A DNA stretch of 64,000 nucleotides from an uncultured Commensalibacter sp. (GTDB lineage Bacteria > Pseudomonadota > Alphaproteobacteria > Acetobacterales > Acetobacteraceae), in contig CAMPDW010000006.1 in assembly GCA_946699565.1 (NCBI GenBank), forward strand, positions 1 through 64,000, written 5' to 3'. Made by a program: the position numbers and the translations under genes. Position 1 is the first letter of the stretch. Each line of letters begins with the position of its first letter. Below are positions 18,552-27,878 of the stretch, in pieces. The notes beneath the pieces are model-generated. The model did not search any database, was not told where the DNA came from, and was given only the letters and a program-made list of their open reading frames with translations.

Positions 18552-19898
18552 TTGATAGAGCAGAAAAAACCTTTTTTACAAAATTGTTTAAGGATGAATT
18601 CTTTTATAACAAATTTGTTAAAGGTCACGATTCCAGTATGTTTATTGGCAGCTTGTTCTTCTAATCATAGTGATAACCATACTCCTATTACAACACCTAT
18701 TCAAAATTTGCAACTAGCCCCGAAAAAACAAATTGGTTTATTGCTTCCCTTGACAGGCAGAAATGGCAATTTGGGTAATAACATGTTAAAAGCAGCCCAA
18801 CTTGCAATCCATGAGCCGAATGCTCTTGATATTCATGACACAGCACAAATAGGAGGTGCGTCTGCTGCTGCACATAAAGCCATTGAAGCAGGTGATGGTA
18901 TTATCTTAGGTCCTTTGACAGCAAAAGATACAACTGAAGTCGCTTCAGTAACAAATATAGCCAATATTCCGGTTCTGTCTTATAGTAGCAATGCTTCAAT
19001 AGCTTCGTCTAATGTGTGGATTTTTGGAATTACACAAAATCAGCAAATTGAAACGATGGTAAAAGCGGCTAAAAGTGAAGGGCGAACAAAATTTGCTGCT
19101 TTTTTACCTGACAACAGTTTTGGTCGGGCAATGGCAGATGGATTGATGAAAAGCTGTTCTGATCTAGGACTTATGCAACCTATAATTGTTTATCATTCGG
19201 ATTCATCCTCCAATATAACGCAAAAATTAAAGATCCTATCTAATTTTGATGAAAGAATGGAATTAGCTAAAAATAATCCACAAAATCAATCTAAAACAAC
19301 TGATTCTTCTGGAACTGATAAGTTACAGGAAAATGGTGATAGTTTACAAAATGAGCTTATCCCTTCTAAATCAGAAAAGAGTAAGGATAATCTAAAAGTA
19401 ATGTTGAAGAAGCCACCTTTTGATGCTTTATTATTGGCAGACACAGGATTACAGCTACAATCTGTTATTAATGCAATGAATGAAGCCCAAATTTCCACGG
19501 ATCAAGTAAGAGTTATGGGGCCAACTCTATGGTCTTCTTTTGCAGGAAAATTAGGGAAATTAAAAGGGGCATGGTACGCCGCTCCTAATCCAATTAGACG
19601 TCAGGAATTTATCAGGGAATATATGGAAAAATATGGTCAATCTCCTAAACCTCTTGCTGATTTTGCTTATGATTCTGCTGCCTTGGCAAACAATTTAAGA
19701 CAACGTCTCGGAGGATATTCAAGAGAAAATTTAACGCGTTCTGACGGATTTAATGGTATTGATGGCTTTTTTGCTTTACAACCTGACGGGTCGGTAAAAC
19801 GTGATTTACAGATTTTTGAAATTCAATCCACTGGTGGTGGGAAAATGATTTCTACTACTTCGTCCGTCACACCTCGATTCTCTAATAAAGTTAATTAA
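18552..19898 (+). CDS. Penicillin-binding protein activator (LpoA/LppC-like lipoprotein)
   Basis: A 448-residue lipoprotein of the periplasmic-binding-protein fold related to the C-terminal domain of LpoA, which in enterobacteria activates PBP1A. The signal peptide ends in the lipobox LLAAC, with the lipidated Cys at residue 35 of the TTG-start form. The mature part shows QIGLLLPLTGRNGNLGNNMLKAAQLA and later LLADTGLQLQSVINAM, both typical. A low-complexity Ser/Asp/Lys insert lies around residues 235-280. AAAGGAG at 18538-18544 supports the TTG start; ATG 18594 would leave the lipobox intact too. Its terminator appears to lie inside the convergent lpxL gene. Confidence 0.85.
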   Translation: MIEQKKPFLQNCLRMNSFITNLLKVTIPVCLLAACSSNHSDNHTPITTPIQNLQLAPKKQIGLLLPLTGRNGNLGNNMLKAAQLAIHEPNALDIHDTAQIGGASAAAHKAIEAGDGIILGPLTAKDTTEVASVTNIANIPVLSYSSNASIASSNVWIFGITQNQQIETMVKAAKSEGRTKFAAFLPDNSFGRAMADGLMKSCSDLGLMQPIIVYHSDSSSNITQKLKILSNFDERMELAKNNPQNQSKTTDSSGTDKLQENGDSLQNELIPSKSEKSKDNLKVMLKKPPFDALLLADTGLQLQSVINAMNEAQISTDQVRVMGPTLWSSFAGKLGKLKGAWYAAPNPIRRQEFIREYMEKYGQSPKPLADFAYDSAALANNLRQRLGGYSRENLTRSDGFNGIDGFFALQPDGSVKRDLQIFEIQSTGGGKMISTTSSVTPRFSNKVN

Positions 19899-20839
19899 AT
19901 TTTATAAAATTCTTTAGGCCATCTTTTATGCAGCCAGAGCCATTGTTCTGGCTGTTTTTTTATCCATTCTTCAATTTTATCATTAATTCGTTGAGTTAAT
20001 ATTTGTATATTTTTGATATTATTTACGGTTAGATCTGAATAATCAATAGGTTCTTCCACAATAATGCGAAGTCTTGCTGGTCCAAGCCGTTTTACATAAC
20101 CAGGAATAATGGGACAACGTAATTTCAGGGCCAGATTTGCAATTGCAGAAGAAGTCATGGCCGGTTTACCAAAAAAATTAACTTGAATACCATCATTCAT
20201 TTTTTGATCACTTAAAACACCGAGCCTTTTCCCTTGTAAAAGATGTTTTAAAGCTTGTTTTGCTCCTTTTGCTCCTTTGGCAAACATGGGGATTTTTTGT
20301 TGCATGGCTTGATAGCGTAATTGGAGGATAAGTTTATTGATATAGGGATTGCTAGCTGCGCGGAAAAAAGAGGAAAAAGGAACCCCATATTTTGCAACTC
20401 CCGGTGGTAACATTTCCCAATTTCCAAGATGACCTGATACGAATAAAATAGGCCCTTTATGTTTAACTTGTTTGATTAAATAATTTTCTCCTGTGATTTC
20501 CCAACCGGCACCTTGTTCTGTATCTTGTTCAAGATAAGCAAGGTGAGGAAATTCACCGACGGTTCTACCAAGATTTTCCCATATATCAGCAATGATCTTT
20601 TTTCTTTCCTCTTTAGAAAAATTTGGCATGACAAGTTTTAAATTTTTATCGGCTATTTTAGAAACGGGGAGCTTTGTTCCAATGGTTCGACAAATTATCC
20701 CTCCTAAATTAGAAGCTTGTTCAGGGGAAAGTGTTTGTAATAAACGTATACAGCTTTTAGCAATCAGATATTCACCATAATATAAACTTTGCTTGAACTG
20801 GCTGTAGATAAGCTGACAAGAGGGTAAGGATAAGGGCAT
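19895..20839 (-). CDS. lpxL: Lipid A biosynthesis acyltransferase (LpxL/HtrB family)
   Basis: Inner-membrane acyltransferase that adds a secondary acyl chain to the lipid A precursor. The 314 residues include the HX4(D/E) catalytic motif as His137-Leu-Gly-Asn-Trp-Glu142 (SGHLGNWE), a downstream SDQKMNDGI segment, and GYVKRLGPARLRI. The C-terminus QWLWLHKRWP is characteristic. It overlaps the convergent PBP activator gene by four bases. A separate lpxK-waaA-DUF374 cluster starts 97 bases upstream on the same strand. LpxL versus LpxM specificity is not decided. Confidence 0.88.
   Translation of the reverse strand: MPLSLPSCQLIYSQFKQSLYYGEYLIAKSCIRLLQTLSPEQASNLGGIICRTIGTKLPVSKIADKNLKLVMPNFSKEERKKIIADIWENLGRTVGEFPHLAYLEQDTEQGAGWEITGENYLIKQVKHKGPILFVSGHLGNWEMLPPGVAKYGVPFSSFFRAASNPYINKLILQLRYQAMQQKIPMFAKGAKGAKQALKHLLQGKRLGVLSDQKMNDGIQVNFFGKPAMTSSAIANLALKLRCPIIPGYVKRLGPARLRIIVEEPIDYSDLTVNNIKNIQILTQRINDKIEEWIKKQPEQWLWLHKRWPKEFYKI
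19931..19961 (+). terminator. Intrinsic terminator of the PBP activator gene, inside lpxL
   Basis: CAGCCAGA (19931-19938) and TCTGGCTG (19947-19954) form a perfect 8-base stem with an 8-base loop, followed by seven T (19955-19961). It is 33 bases past the stop of the plus-strand gene, within the codons for the last residues of lpxL on the other strand. Confidence 0.75.
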
Positions 20840-20936
20840 GTGGGAATATTTTATGAATAGATTTTACAAAAATTAAATGGTAAAAGTTTAAAAGATTATA
20901 TGAAAAAAATATAGAGTAATTTTGAAAAAGTATATT

Positions 20937-21917
20937 TCAAGTAGGTAGCATTTGAAATATTTTATGTAATGAATTAGGGTCATGCCACGTTAAATGGACT
21001 TGCAAAGGGGTTATAAAAGATTTGAATTGGTTAGGTAATTTAACATAATCTTTGGGTGTTGTGACCAGAGGGACTTGATAATGGTGATGAAGTAATAAAA
21101 GCTTATGTAGATCATTTGGAGTATAAGTGTGATGATCTGGAAATGATAGCATTTTAACAAGAATAAGTTGATTATCTTTTAAAGTTTGAAAAAATTTTTC
21201 TGGTCGTCCAATTCCTGCAAAAGCAATAACAGATTGTTTAGAAAATGATTGAATGGGAGGGTTCATGGTTAAATCTGCTTGAAAAATAGGAAGGTAGGAA
21301 GAAATTATAGGTAAAAGCTTTGTTTTATCTTCACCAATAAAAATACAGGCTTTGACATGGTTAAGACCTTCAATAATGGATTGTCGTAAAGGGCCAGCAG
21401 GTAAAAGTTTATGATTTCCGAATCCTGTTGTACCATCAACAATTAAAATGGGTAGATCTTTATAAAGGCTAGGATTCTGTAAACCGTCATCCATAATGAA
21501 TAATTTTGCAGGGCTTGTTTGTATGGCTGCTTCAGCTGATATGGCTCGATTGTTTCCAATCCATGTTGGGGCAAGTTGAGCTAATAAAAGAGCTTCATCA
21601 CCAACATCTTTGGCAGTATGTTGTTTGAGATCAACCATAAAGGGTTCTTTAATTCTGCTTTTTCTTTTATAACCGCGTGTTAAAAATGCGAAAGGTATGG
21701 ATTGTTGTTGACAATATTTTCCGAATTCCAGTGCTACAATTGTTTTTCCTGTGCCACCAACAGTTAAATTTCCACAGCAGAGGACAGGTACAGAAGCATG
21801 CAAACTGGATTTGTTTAATCGATAACGGGTAATAAAAGATGTTATGGATGAAAGGGGAGTTAAAATTTTTGCTGTTAGCGTGGGAGGATAGCGTTGCCAG
21901 AAAGAAGGCGCTTTCAT
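20937..21917 (-). CDS. lpxK: Tetraacyldisaccharide 4'-kinase
   Basis: Phosphorylates the 4' position of the lipid A disaccharide at the inner membrane. The 326-residue protein has the P-loop CGNLTVGGTGKT (about 48-59) and FLTRGYKRK, DVGDEALLLAQ and IMDDGLQNPSL, all LpxK signatures. The start ATG overlaps the waaA stop by four bases (ATGA), so it is co-translated with waaA. Confidence 0.96.
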   Translation of the reverse strand: MKAPSFWQRYPPTLTAKILTPLSSITSFITRYRLNKSSLHASVPVLCCGNLTVGGTGKTIVALEFGKYCQQQSIPFAFLTRGYKRKSRIKEPFMVDLKQHTAKDVGDEALLLAQLAPTWIGNNRAISAEAAIQTSPAKLFIMDDGLQNPSLYKDLPILIVDGTTGFGNHKLLPAGPLRQSIIEGLNHVKACIFIGEDKTKLLPIISSYLPIFQADLTMNPPIQSFSKQSVIAFAGIGRPEKFFQTLKDNQLILVKMLSFPDHHTYTPNDLHKLLLLHHHYQVPLVTTPKDYVKLPNQFKSFITPLQVHLTWHDPNSLHKIFQMLPT

Positions 21918-23209
21918 ATCGATTGCCTTGCTAATTTTAAAAGATAGGTTCCTATATCCGTAGCAAGGTAGCTTTTTTGTTTCATGATTTCTAAAGCTAA
22001 ACTGGCTTGTTTTTTTCTTAATTTCGGGTTGGCTAACATTTTATCGACCCAGTTTGTAAGATCGTCTATAGTATAAATTATTGTAACCGCTTTTTGTAAA
22101 AGATGATAAGCCTGTTTGAAATTATGTATTTTAGGTCCAGTGGCAATAGCACAATCTAATTGTGCTGCTTCAAAAGGATTATGTCCACCTCCTTTATGAA
22201 CATTATCAAGACTGTTGCCAATAAAGACAATATTAGTCAATCTGTAAAATAATCCAAGTTCTCCCAATGTGTCACAAAGCCATAAACCATTTTTAAAAGG
22301 AAGTTCATGTTTACTGCGTTGTGCAACAATTCCTATTTCATGGATAATCTCTTGACTTCGGTCAGGATGACGGGGCACGATAATAGTAATAAGATTGGGC
22401 CATTTTTTTCTCAATGTAAAATGGGCTTTGGTAATTATAATTTCTTCGTTAGGATGGGTTGATGCTGCAAGCCAGATTGGTAAATGATGAAAATAGTTTT
22501 GTAATTTGACAAATTCTTCAGTGTTAAAATGAAGTTTTTGTGCTGTTTGTTTCAAATTTCCTAAATAATCGGTTTTAATGTTTAGTTGTTTAAAATTACT
22601 TTGATCATGTTCAGATTGGGAAATAATCCATTGAAAACGAGCAAGAATATTTTGAATAAGGGATGGGCAAATTTTCCATCTTTTTAAGGAACGATCTGAA
22701 AGTCTTGCGTTTATCAAAGCAAGAGATATTTTTTTTTGATGGGCTTTTTTAATAAAGTTAGGCCAGATTTCACTTTCTGCCATAACAATCAGGGATGGAT
22801 GCCAGTAAGTCAAAAAACGGTTGACCCATGAGGGAACATCAAGGGGTATAAATTGATGAATTACATATTTGGTTAATATAGGATGATGTGATAAAAAATT
22901 TTCTAAAATACGAAAGGAAGTAACGGTTCCTGTTGTAATTAAAAAAATCTGGTCTGATTTTTGAATGTGAATGGTTTGAATGACGGACAAAAGAGAAATA
23001 AGTTCTCCAACACTTGCAGCATGAAATTGAATAATTGAACTTTCTGGTCGGGATAAGGAAGGATACCCTTGTCGTTCTTGAATTCGTTTAGAAAGTTCCT
23101 TTCCTTTCCTGCAACGTAATTGAAGGTATAATGGTAAAAAAGGAACGAGGAAATAGGTTAGCATCGTCCAAATTTTTAAAAGATAATGATCCTTAGTTGT
23201 AATGTTCAT
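21914..23209 (-). CDS. waaA: 3-deoxy-D-manno-octulosonic acid (Kdo) transferase
   Basis: GT30 glycosyltransferase that adds Kdo to lipid IV-A. An N-terminal membrane anchor (about 12-30) precedes FHAASVGE with the catalytic Glu69. Other motifs are MAESEIWPNFI, ARLSDRS, the diphosphate-binding APRHPDR-like IVPRHPDRS and GGHNPFEAAQ. At 431 residues it is a full-length enzyme. Both ends overlap neighbours by ATGA, so it forms one operon with the DUF374 gene and lpxK. Confidence 0.96.
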   Translation of the reverse strand: MNITTKDHYLLKIWTMLTYFLVPFLPLYLQLRCRKGKELSKRIQERQGYPSLSRPESSIIQFHAASVGELISLLSVIQTIHIQKSDQIFLITTGTVTSFRILENFLSHHPILTKYVIHQFIPLDVPSWVNRFLTYWHPSLIVMAESEIWPNFIKKAHQKKISLALINARLSDRSLKRWKICPSLIQNILARFQWIISQSEHDQSNFKQLNIKTDYLGNLKQTAQKLHFNTEEFVKLQNYFHHLPIWLAASTHPNEEIIITKAHFTLRKKWPNLITIIVPRHPDRSQEIIHEIGIVAQRSKHELPFKNGLWLCDTLGELGLFYRLTNIVFIGNSLDNVHKGGGHNPFEAAQLDCAIATGPKIHNFKQAYHLLQKAVTIIYTIDDLTNWVDKMLANPKLRKKQASLALEIMKQKSYLATDIGTYLLKLARQSI

Positions 23210-23880
23210 AATTGGGCTTGTTGGTTTGCTTGATGGAGTTGTTTAATGATTTCAGCTTCGATTATATCATAATTTTCTTTTGTAACCTCAATAGGTGTAT
23301 TACAAACCATTTTCCCTTTACCAAACGGTAAGGGAATTATTAATTTATCCCAATTATTTAGTCTTATTGAACGACAATAAGCTCCAACGGGTACAATTCT
23401 TGTTTTAGAAAGCAGGGCCAGTTTGATCAGTCCAGGATGTAAATAATGACGTGGACCTCTTGGTCCATCTGGCATAATGGCGATTAGATGTCCTTCTTTG
23501 GAAAATTTTAAAAGTTTTCGAAAAGCAGTCGCTCCTCCTTTATCTTGTCTATTTTTGTTGGCAGATCCTTGTACTGTTAATATTCGCCATGGATTAACAA
23601 TTTTACTAATGAGGCGTCCATCATTATTTTTACTGATGAGTACATATAAAGTTAAATCAGGATTTTGAGATAAAGCCCACCACCATAAACGGGGGGAAAG
23701 AATCAAAGTCTCGTGCCAGAAAATAACTAGAGCGGATTGACTATTCTTATAAGTAAGTAAAGAATGAGCTTGCGGGTCAACTTCAAATTGCCAGTTTGTA
23801 GTTTTTAAAGCTAATTTTAAATAGCTTCTTAAAATAAAGATGAAACTATTTTGAATTAATTGTTTTATAGAGGCAAACAT
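23206..23880 (-). CDS. DUF374 lysophospholipid-acyltransferase-like protein
   Basis: A 224-residue protein related to PlsC-type acyltransferases. It has one N-terminal hydrophobic segment, then VIFWHETLILSPRL (His56 as probable catalytic base) and IAIMPDGPRGPRHYLHPG. This family is often encoded just upstream of waaA in alphaproteobacteria. Its exact acyl acceptor is not established; a lipid A or phospholipid role is inferred from the operon. First gene of the DUF374-waaA-lpxK operon. Confidence 0.85.
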   Translation of the reverse strand: MFASIKQLIQNSFIFILRSYLKLALKTTNWQFEVDPQAHSLLTYKNSQSALVIFWHETLILSPRLWWWALSQNPDLTLYVLISKNNDGRLISKIVNPWRILTVQGSANKNRQDKGGATAFRKLLKFSKEGHLIAIMPDGPRGPRHYLHPGLIKLALLSKTRIVPVGAYCRSIRLNNWDKLIIPLPFGKGKMVCNTPIEVTKENYDIIEAEIIKQLHQANQQAQL

Positions 23881-24033
23881 TTGAAAATGAACAAATTGTT
23901 GTTAAAAAAGATAGTATTTAATATAATATATTCTTTGATATAGATTTTTATTATTAAATTTGAAGATAATTTTTATTTTATACATTAAATGACAGTATAA
24001 AGTTTATAGTAATGTCATTTTATAAAAATTTTT

Positions 24034-24519
24034 TTAAAGTTTTCTTACTAAACCGTGTCTAGCTTCTTTTAAAATAGAGTTTTGAAAGCCAATGGTAAAA
24101 TGGTGATGATTTTCTTTCCAGTTTTCTATATTAGTAATTTCTGGGATCATAATGGTTGTAAAACCAACTCTGGTTAAAAATTGATATTGATCAGGAAGGA
24201 CTTGTCCTGTTGCTCTTAATTCCCCTGTAAATTTTAAATGTTCTCGGATTTGACGGGCTTGTGAAAAGGCTCTTCCATCTTTAAAAGTAGGGAATATTAA
24301 AGCGATAAGGGAAAGCTTTTTAAGAAAAGGATTTAAAAGTTCAATATCCAGATCACAAGGAAATAAGACGCCGAGTGGTTGATTGATTTTATCATTATCA
24401 TCAAGGGTCGATAAAAGCGAGTAAGATAAAATGGGATATTCGGGTAAGGATGTAGGCAGGTGATCTTCTATTGTCACCCATGGATTATCAATAACTTCAC
24501 CATCTTTAAGCAGAAGCAT
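24034..24519 (-). CDS. DUF934 protein of the sulfite-reductase locus
   Basis: A 161-residue protein of the DUF934 family, found with cysI/cysH in alphaproteobacteria and thought to help sulfite reduction, role unproven. The diagnostic segment is FPTFKDGRAFSQARQIRE followed by LKFTGELRATGQVLPDQ. An AAGGAG at 24527-24532 is seven bases before ATG 24519, so I use that start rather than the TTG two codons earlier. It overlaps the end of cysI by 14 bases, indicating coupled translation. Confidence 0.85.
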   Translation of the reverse strand: MLLLKDGEVIDNPWVTIEDHLPTSLPEYPILSYSLLSTLDDNDKINQPLGVLFPCDLDIELLNPFLKKLSLIALIFPTFKDGRAFSQARQIREHLKFTGELRATGQVLPDQYQFLTRVGFTTIMIPEITNIENWKENHHHFTIGFQNSILKEARHGLVRKL

Positions 24520-26215
24520 AAACAATCTCCTTGAAAGGATTAATACCTAGTCGATTAAATGTATCAATAAAATATTCATTTTTTTGACGTTGCTCAAGGT
24601 AGAAATTAATAAGTTTTCGAATTGCTTCAATTACTTCCTCCATAGTAAGTGCTGCTCCTAAAATAGATCCTATTGTAGCATTGTTTTTATAGGAAAACCC
24701 ACCAAGTTTGATTTGATAAAATTCTTCACCTTTTTTATTGACTCCTAATACTCCAATATTCATGATATGATGATGGGCACAGGAATTGATACAACCATCG
24801 ACACCAATATTGAGAGGACCTATTTTTTCTTGCAAATGAATGTCTTGGAATAAAGACATGATTTTTTTTGCAATAGAGATTGACCGTGCATTTGCCAAAG
24901 CACAATAATCAAGACCTGGGCAACAGACAATATCTGTAATCAAACCTTGGTTTGGTACAGCTAAATGATGTTTTTGTAAAGCTTGCCATAAAACATAAAG
25001 TTGATCTTTTCTAACATGTCCTAAAACAAGATTTTGCAAATGCGTGACACGGATTTCACCCAAAGAATATTCTTCTGCTAAATCAGCTAATGCATCCATT
25101 TGATCTGCTGTCATATCTCCGGGAGTTTCACCAATATTTTTAAGAGAAATGATGGTGGCTATATAATCTTTATGGAAATGAGGATAGCTATTATGGTTGA
25201 CCCATTGATTAAAGGCTTGATTTTCCTGACGATGTTTTTTGAGGGTTTCCGAAGCATTAGGAACATCCACAAGATTAGGTTGTCCAAAATTTTCTTGAAT
25301 AGATGTCATAATATCATTTGATAAACGGTATTGATCCAAATCCATAGCTTGAAATTCTTTTTCAACCTGTTCACGATAGTTATCAATACCAAGATTTTCT
25401 ATAAGAATTTTGATTCTAGATTTATAAAGATTATTGCGACTTCCATGCAGATTATAAACACGAATAATGGCTTCAAGGTAAGCAAGTAAATGTTCAGGAG
25501 GTAAATCATTACGAATGATTTTTCCTTTAATAGGAATGCGTCCTAATCCACCTCCAACCCAGATTTCAAAAACCGGTTTATTTTGTTTATTAAGGCAGGT
25601 TAAAATGCCGATATCATAGAAACATACTGCTATACGATCATTGGAAGACCCACTTATAGCAATTTTAAATTTTCGGGGCAGAAAAGAAAATTCAGGATGA
25701 AGGGTTGACCATTGACGCATAATTTCGGCATAAATACGAGGATCTAAGATTTCATCTTGTGCTACACCTGCAAATTCATCACTAGTAATATTACGGATAC
25801 AATTCCCACTGGTTTGAATAGTATGAAGTTCAACAGACGCTAGATAGGTTAAAATATCAGGAACTTCTTCAAGTTTTGTCCAATGAAACTGTATGTTTTG
25901 ACGGGTAGTAAAATGACCATAGCCACGGTCATAATAACGGGCTATATAAGCTAATCCACGTAACATTTTTGATGATAATGTTCCATATGGAATTGCAACG
26001 CGTAACATATAAGAATTTAATTGTAAATATACACCATTCATCAATCGAAAAGGCTTGAATTCATCTTCAGTTAATTCGCCATTCAGCCGTCTTTTTATTT
26101 GGGAGCGAAATTGATTAATCCTTTCGGTTAAAAATTCAAAATCAACATCGTTATAATTATAACGACCTATTGCTTTGGAGGTGTTTGAGTCAGAAATATG
26201 AGAAAAATGGTTCAT
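24506..26215 (-). CDS. cysI: Nitrite/sulfite reductase hemoprotein
   Basis: Siroheme and [4Fe-4S] enzyme that reduces sulfite to sulfide with six electrons. The 569 residues show two ferredoxin-like half repeats. Substrate/siroheme parts are GHFTTRQNIQFHWTKLEEVPDIL and TSGNCIRNIT. The cluster cysteines occur in CCPGLDYCALANARS and DGCINSCAHHHIMNIG, the C-x5-C...C-x3-C pattern. It is flanked by DUF2849 and DUF934 genes, as expected for the alphaproteobacterial assimilatory locus, but neither cysH nor a cysG-like siroheme gene is adjacent. Sulfide made here can feed MetZ or cysteine synthase. Confidence 0.93.
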   Translation of the reverse strand: MNHFSHISDSNTSKAIGRYNYNDVDFEFLTERINQFRSQIKRRLNGELTEDEFKPFRLMNGVYLQLNSYMLRVAIPYGTLSSKMLRGLAYIARYYDRGYGHFTTRQNIQFHWTKLEEVPDILTYLASVELHTIQTSGNCIRNITSDEFAGVAQDEILDPRIYAEIMRQWSTLHPEFSFLPRKFKIAISGSSNDRIAVCFYDIGILTCLNKQNKPVFEIWVGGGLGRIPIKGKIIRNDLPPEHLLAYLEAIIRVYNLHGSRNNLYKSRIKILIENLGIDNYREQVEKEFQAMDLDQYRLSNDIMTSIQENFGQPNLVDVPNASETLKKHRQENQAFNQWVNHNSYPHFHKDYIATIISLKNIGETPGDMTADQMDALADLAEEYSLGEIRVTHLQNLVLGHVRKDQLYVLWQALQKHHLAVPNQGLITDIVCCPGLDYCALANARSISIAKKIMSLFQDIHLQEKIGPLNIGVDGCINSCAHHHIMNIGVLGVNKKGEEFYQIKLGGFSYKNNATIGSILGAALTMEEVIEAIRKLINFYLEQRQKNEYFIDTFNRLGINPFKEIVYASA

Positions 26216-26226
26216 TGATTATTATC

Positions 26227-26541
26227 TTATATGGAGCGTGGATTAAATTCAGGATGATTACTGGGACCAAAAGCTCTAATTTTTTCGCGTGTAGTTGTAG
26301 GAAGAAAAGTATTTCTAATTTCAGTACAATGAAGATCAATTAAAAAACGTGCGGAATCTGTTTGAATAATTTGCTGTATTTTTTGTTCAGCCTCTTCTTT
26401 ATTTGAAAAAAGATGAGCTTCTTCTATCATGATTCCCCAATATTCTTGTGAGGTAAACCATACAACCCGTCCATCCAAAAGGCGATTTGCGGTTAAAACG
26501 TAATATTCAGATTGATTAGCTTGTTTGTTTTGAACAACCAC
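26227..26541 (-). CDS. DUF2849 protein of the sulfite-reductase locus
   Basis: A 104-residue protein with the pattern TANRLLDGRVVWFTSQEYW and a C-terminal FLPTTTREKIRAFGPSNHPE, typical of DUF2849. This family is nearly always next to cysI in alphaproteobacteria; its function is unknown. GTG is the start, with AAAGGA upstream. It lies 11 bases before cysI and leads the three-gene operon DUF2849-cysI-DUF934. Confidence 0.85.
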   Translation of the reverse strand: MVVQNKQANQSEYYVLTANRLLDGRVVWFTSQEYWGIMIEEAHLFSNKEEAEQKIQQIIQTDSARFLIDLHCTEIRNTFLPTTTREKIRAFGPSNHPEFNPRSI

Positions 26542-26665
26542 TATAGGTAAATCCTTTTAATAACTTAATACTATAGTTATATATACAATAATTTTTATAA
26601 TTACGCAAAATAAATAGTAAAAGGATATATCAACCTTTTACTATGGGATAAAAGACGATATTAAT

Positions 26666-27544
26666 TTATCGGTTCATTAATACGGTAATATTTGAATTTT
26701 CAAGCATGTACCGTGTAACACCACCAAGAATAAGTTGCTGCCAGCGTGGATGTGAATACGCACCCATACATAACATATCTGCTCCCAATTCATTACAAGC
26801 AGCTAGAATATTATTAGCAACGTCTTTTTCGTTGCCTAGTTGGTGGGGTTTTGCCTGAATATTATGGAATTTAAGATAATTAATAACATCCTGAATTTTT
26901 TTGCCATTTGTTTCATAATCATTGGTGTAGAAAATATAAACTTGTTCAGCAAAATGTAACCATCTTAAGCTAGCATGAAGTGCCGCTGCTGATTCTGCGC
27001 TTCCGTTCCAGCAAATGCATATTTTTTTACCAACATTTTGGGGTTTTTGTTTAGGGGCGATGATAATTGGACGGCCACTGTCAAATAATAGAGTGTGAAG
27101 AACTTCAGAAGATGAAATCTCGCTTTCTGAATCTGGATGGGAAATAACGGTTATATCTGAAAGACGGGCCCAATAGGTAATTAAATCATTTTCATGGCCT
27201 GTTAAGGTAGTGAAGCTTACAGTAATTTTATCTTTGCTTGGTTCAGTAATATTAGGATCTGTTAATTCAATATTATATTCATCAACGAAATTATCGAAAA
27301 TTTTTCGAGCAAGTTTCAATCGTTTTTGATTTTCAGAAGCAGCAACATTCATGACCTCTTCAATCATAGTTCCTGAAAGACCTTCACTTGTAAGGGGGAT
27401 AAGATCTTTTTTATCGGGTTGAATATGAATAACTGCAAGGTGGGCATTATAATTTTTGGAAAGATAATAGGCTGTTGTTAAAGTAGATTCTGATAAAGGT
27501 GTTCCCTGAATAGGAATGAGTATTTTTTTGACGCTAAGCATCAT
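26666..27544 (-). CDS. Universal stress protein, tandem UspA domains
   Basis: A 292-residue cytoplasmic protein with two Usp folds. The first opens VKKILIPIQGTPLSESTLTTAYYLS, the second starts near residue 165 with GKKICICWNGSAESAAAL. The C-terminal half keeps a nucleotide-loop-like GAYSHPRWQQLILGGVTRYML, and the first half lacks a clear one. Usp proteins support survival under stress, often by binding ATP. It is divergent from fabI across a 334-base gap. No operon partner. Confidence 0.88.
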   Translation of the reverse strand: MMLSVKKILIPIQGTPLSESTLTTAYYLSKNYNAHLAVIHIQPDKKDLIPLTSEGLSGTMIEEVMNVAASENQKRLKLARKIFDNFVDEYNIELTDPNITEPSKDKITVSFTTLTGHENDLITYWARLSDITVISHPDSESEISSSEVLHTLLFDSGRPIIIAPKQKPQNVGKKICICWNGSAESAAALHASLRWLHFAEQVYIFYTNDYETNGKKIQDVINYLKFHNIQAKPHQLGNEKDVANNILAACNELGADMLCMGAYSHPRWQQLILGGVTRYMLENSNITVLMNR

Positions 27545-27878
27545 TTATTCCTTCTATCTTAATAAACGAATATGATTTTTAATATTAATCGTTAAATTAT
27601 TTTTTTAATAGATAAAATGAAGTGATGGTTTAAATAGGGAATTGAAATAGATCACTTTTTAGTTATTTAAGAGCGCAATTATTTTGCGTATGTAAAATTT
27701 AATGTTATATTTTATAAAATATTTAAGTTGGATTTATAAAGATTTGATCTATAATGATAGTGGTTTATTTTCTTGATTTTTTGCATTAAAATAACACTGT
27801 GAAATAAAATAATTTCAGCTATTTCGTTCGTTTAAAAGATCATTAAAGTACGTATATTTATAATTATTAAGGAATGTT
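27545..27878. other. Intergenic region between usp and fabI
   Basis: Very AT-rich, no coding stretch seen. It must hold divergent promoters for the universal stress gene and fabI. A possible fabI -35/-10 pair is TTGCAT with ATAAAA 17 bases on (about 27780-27808), weakly supported. Confidence 0.3.
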
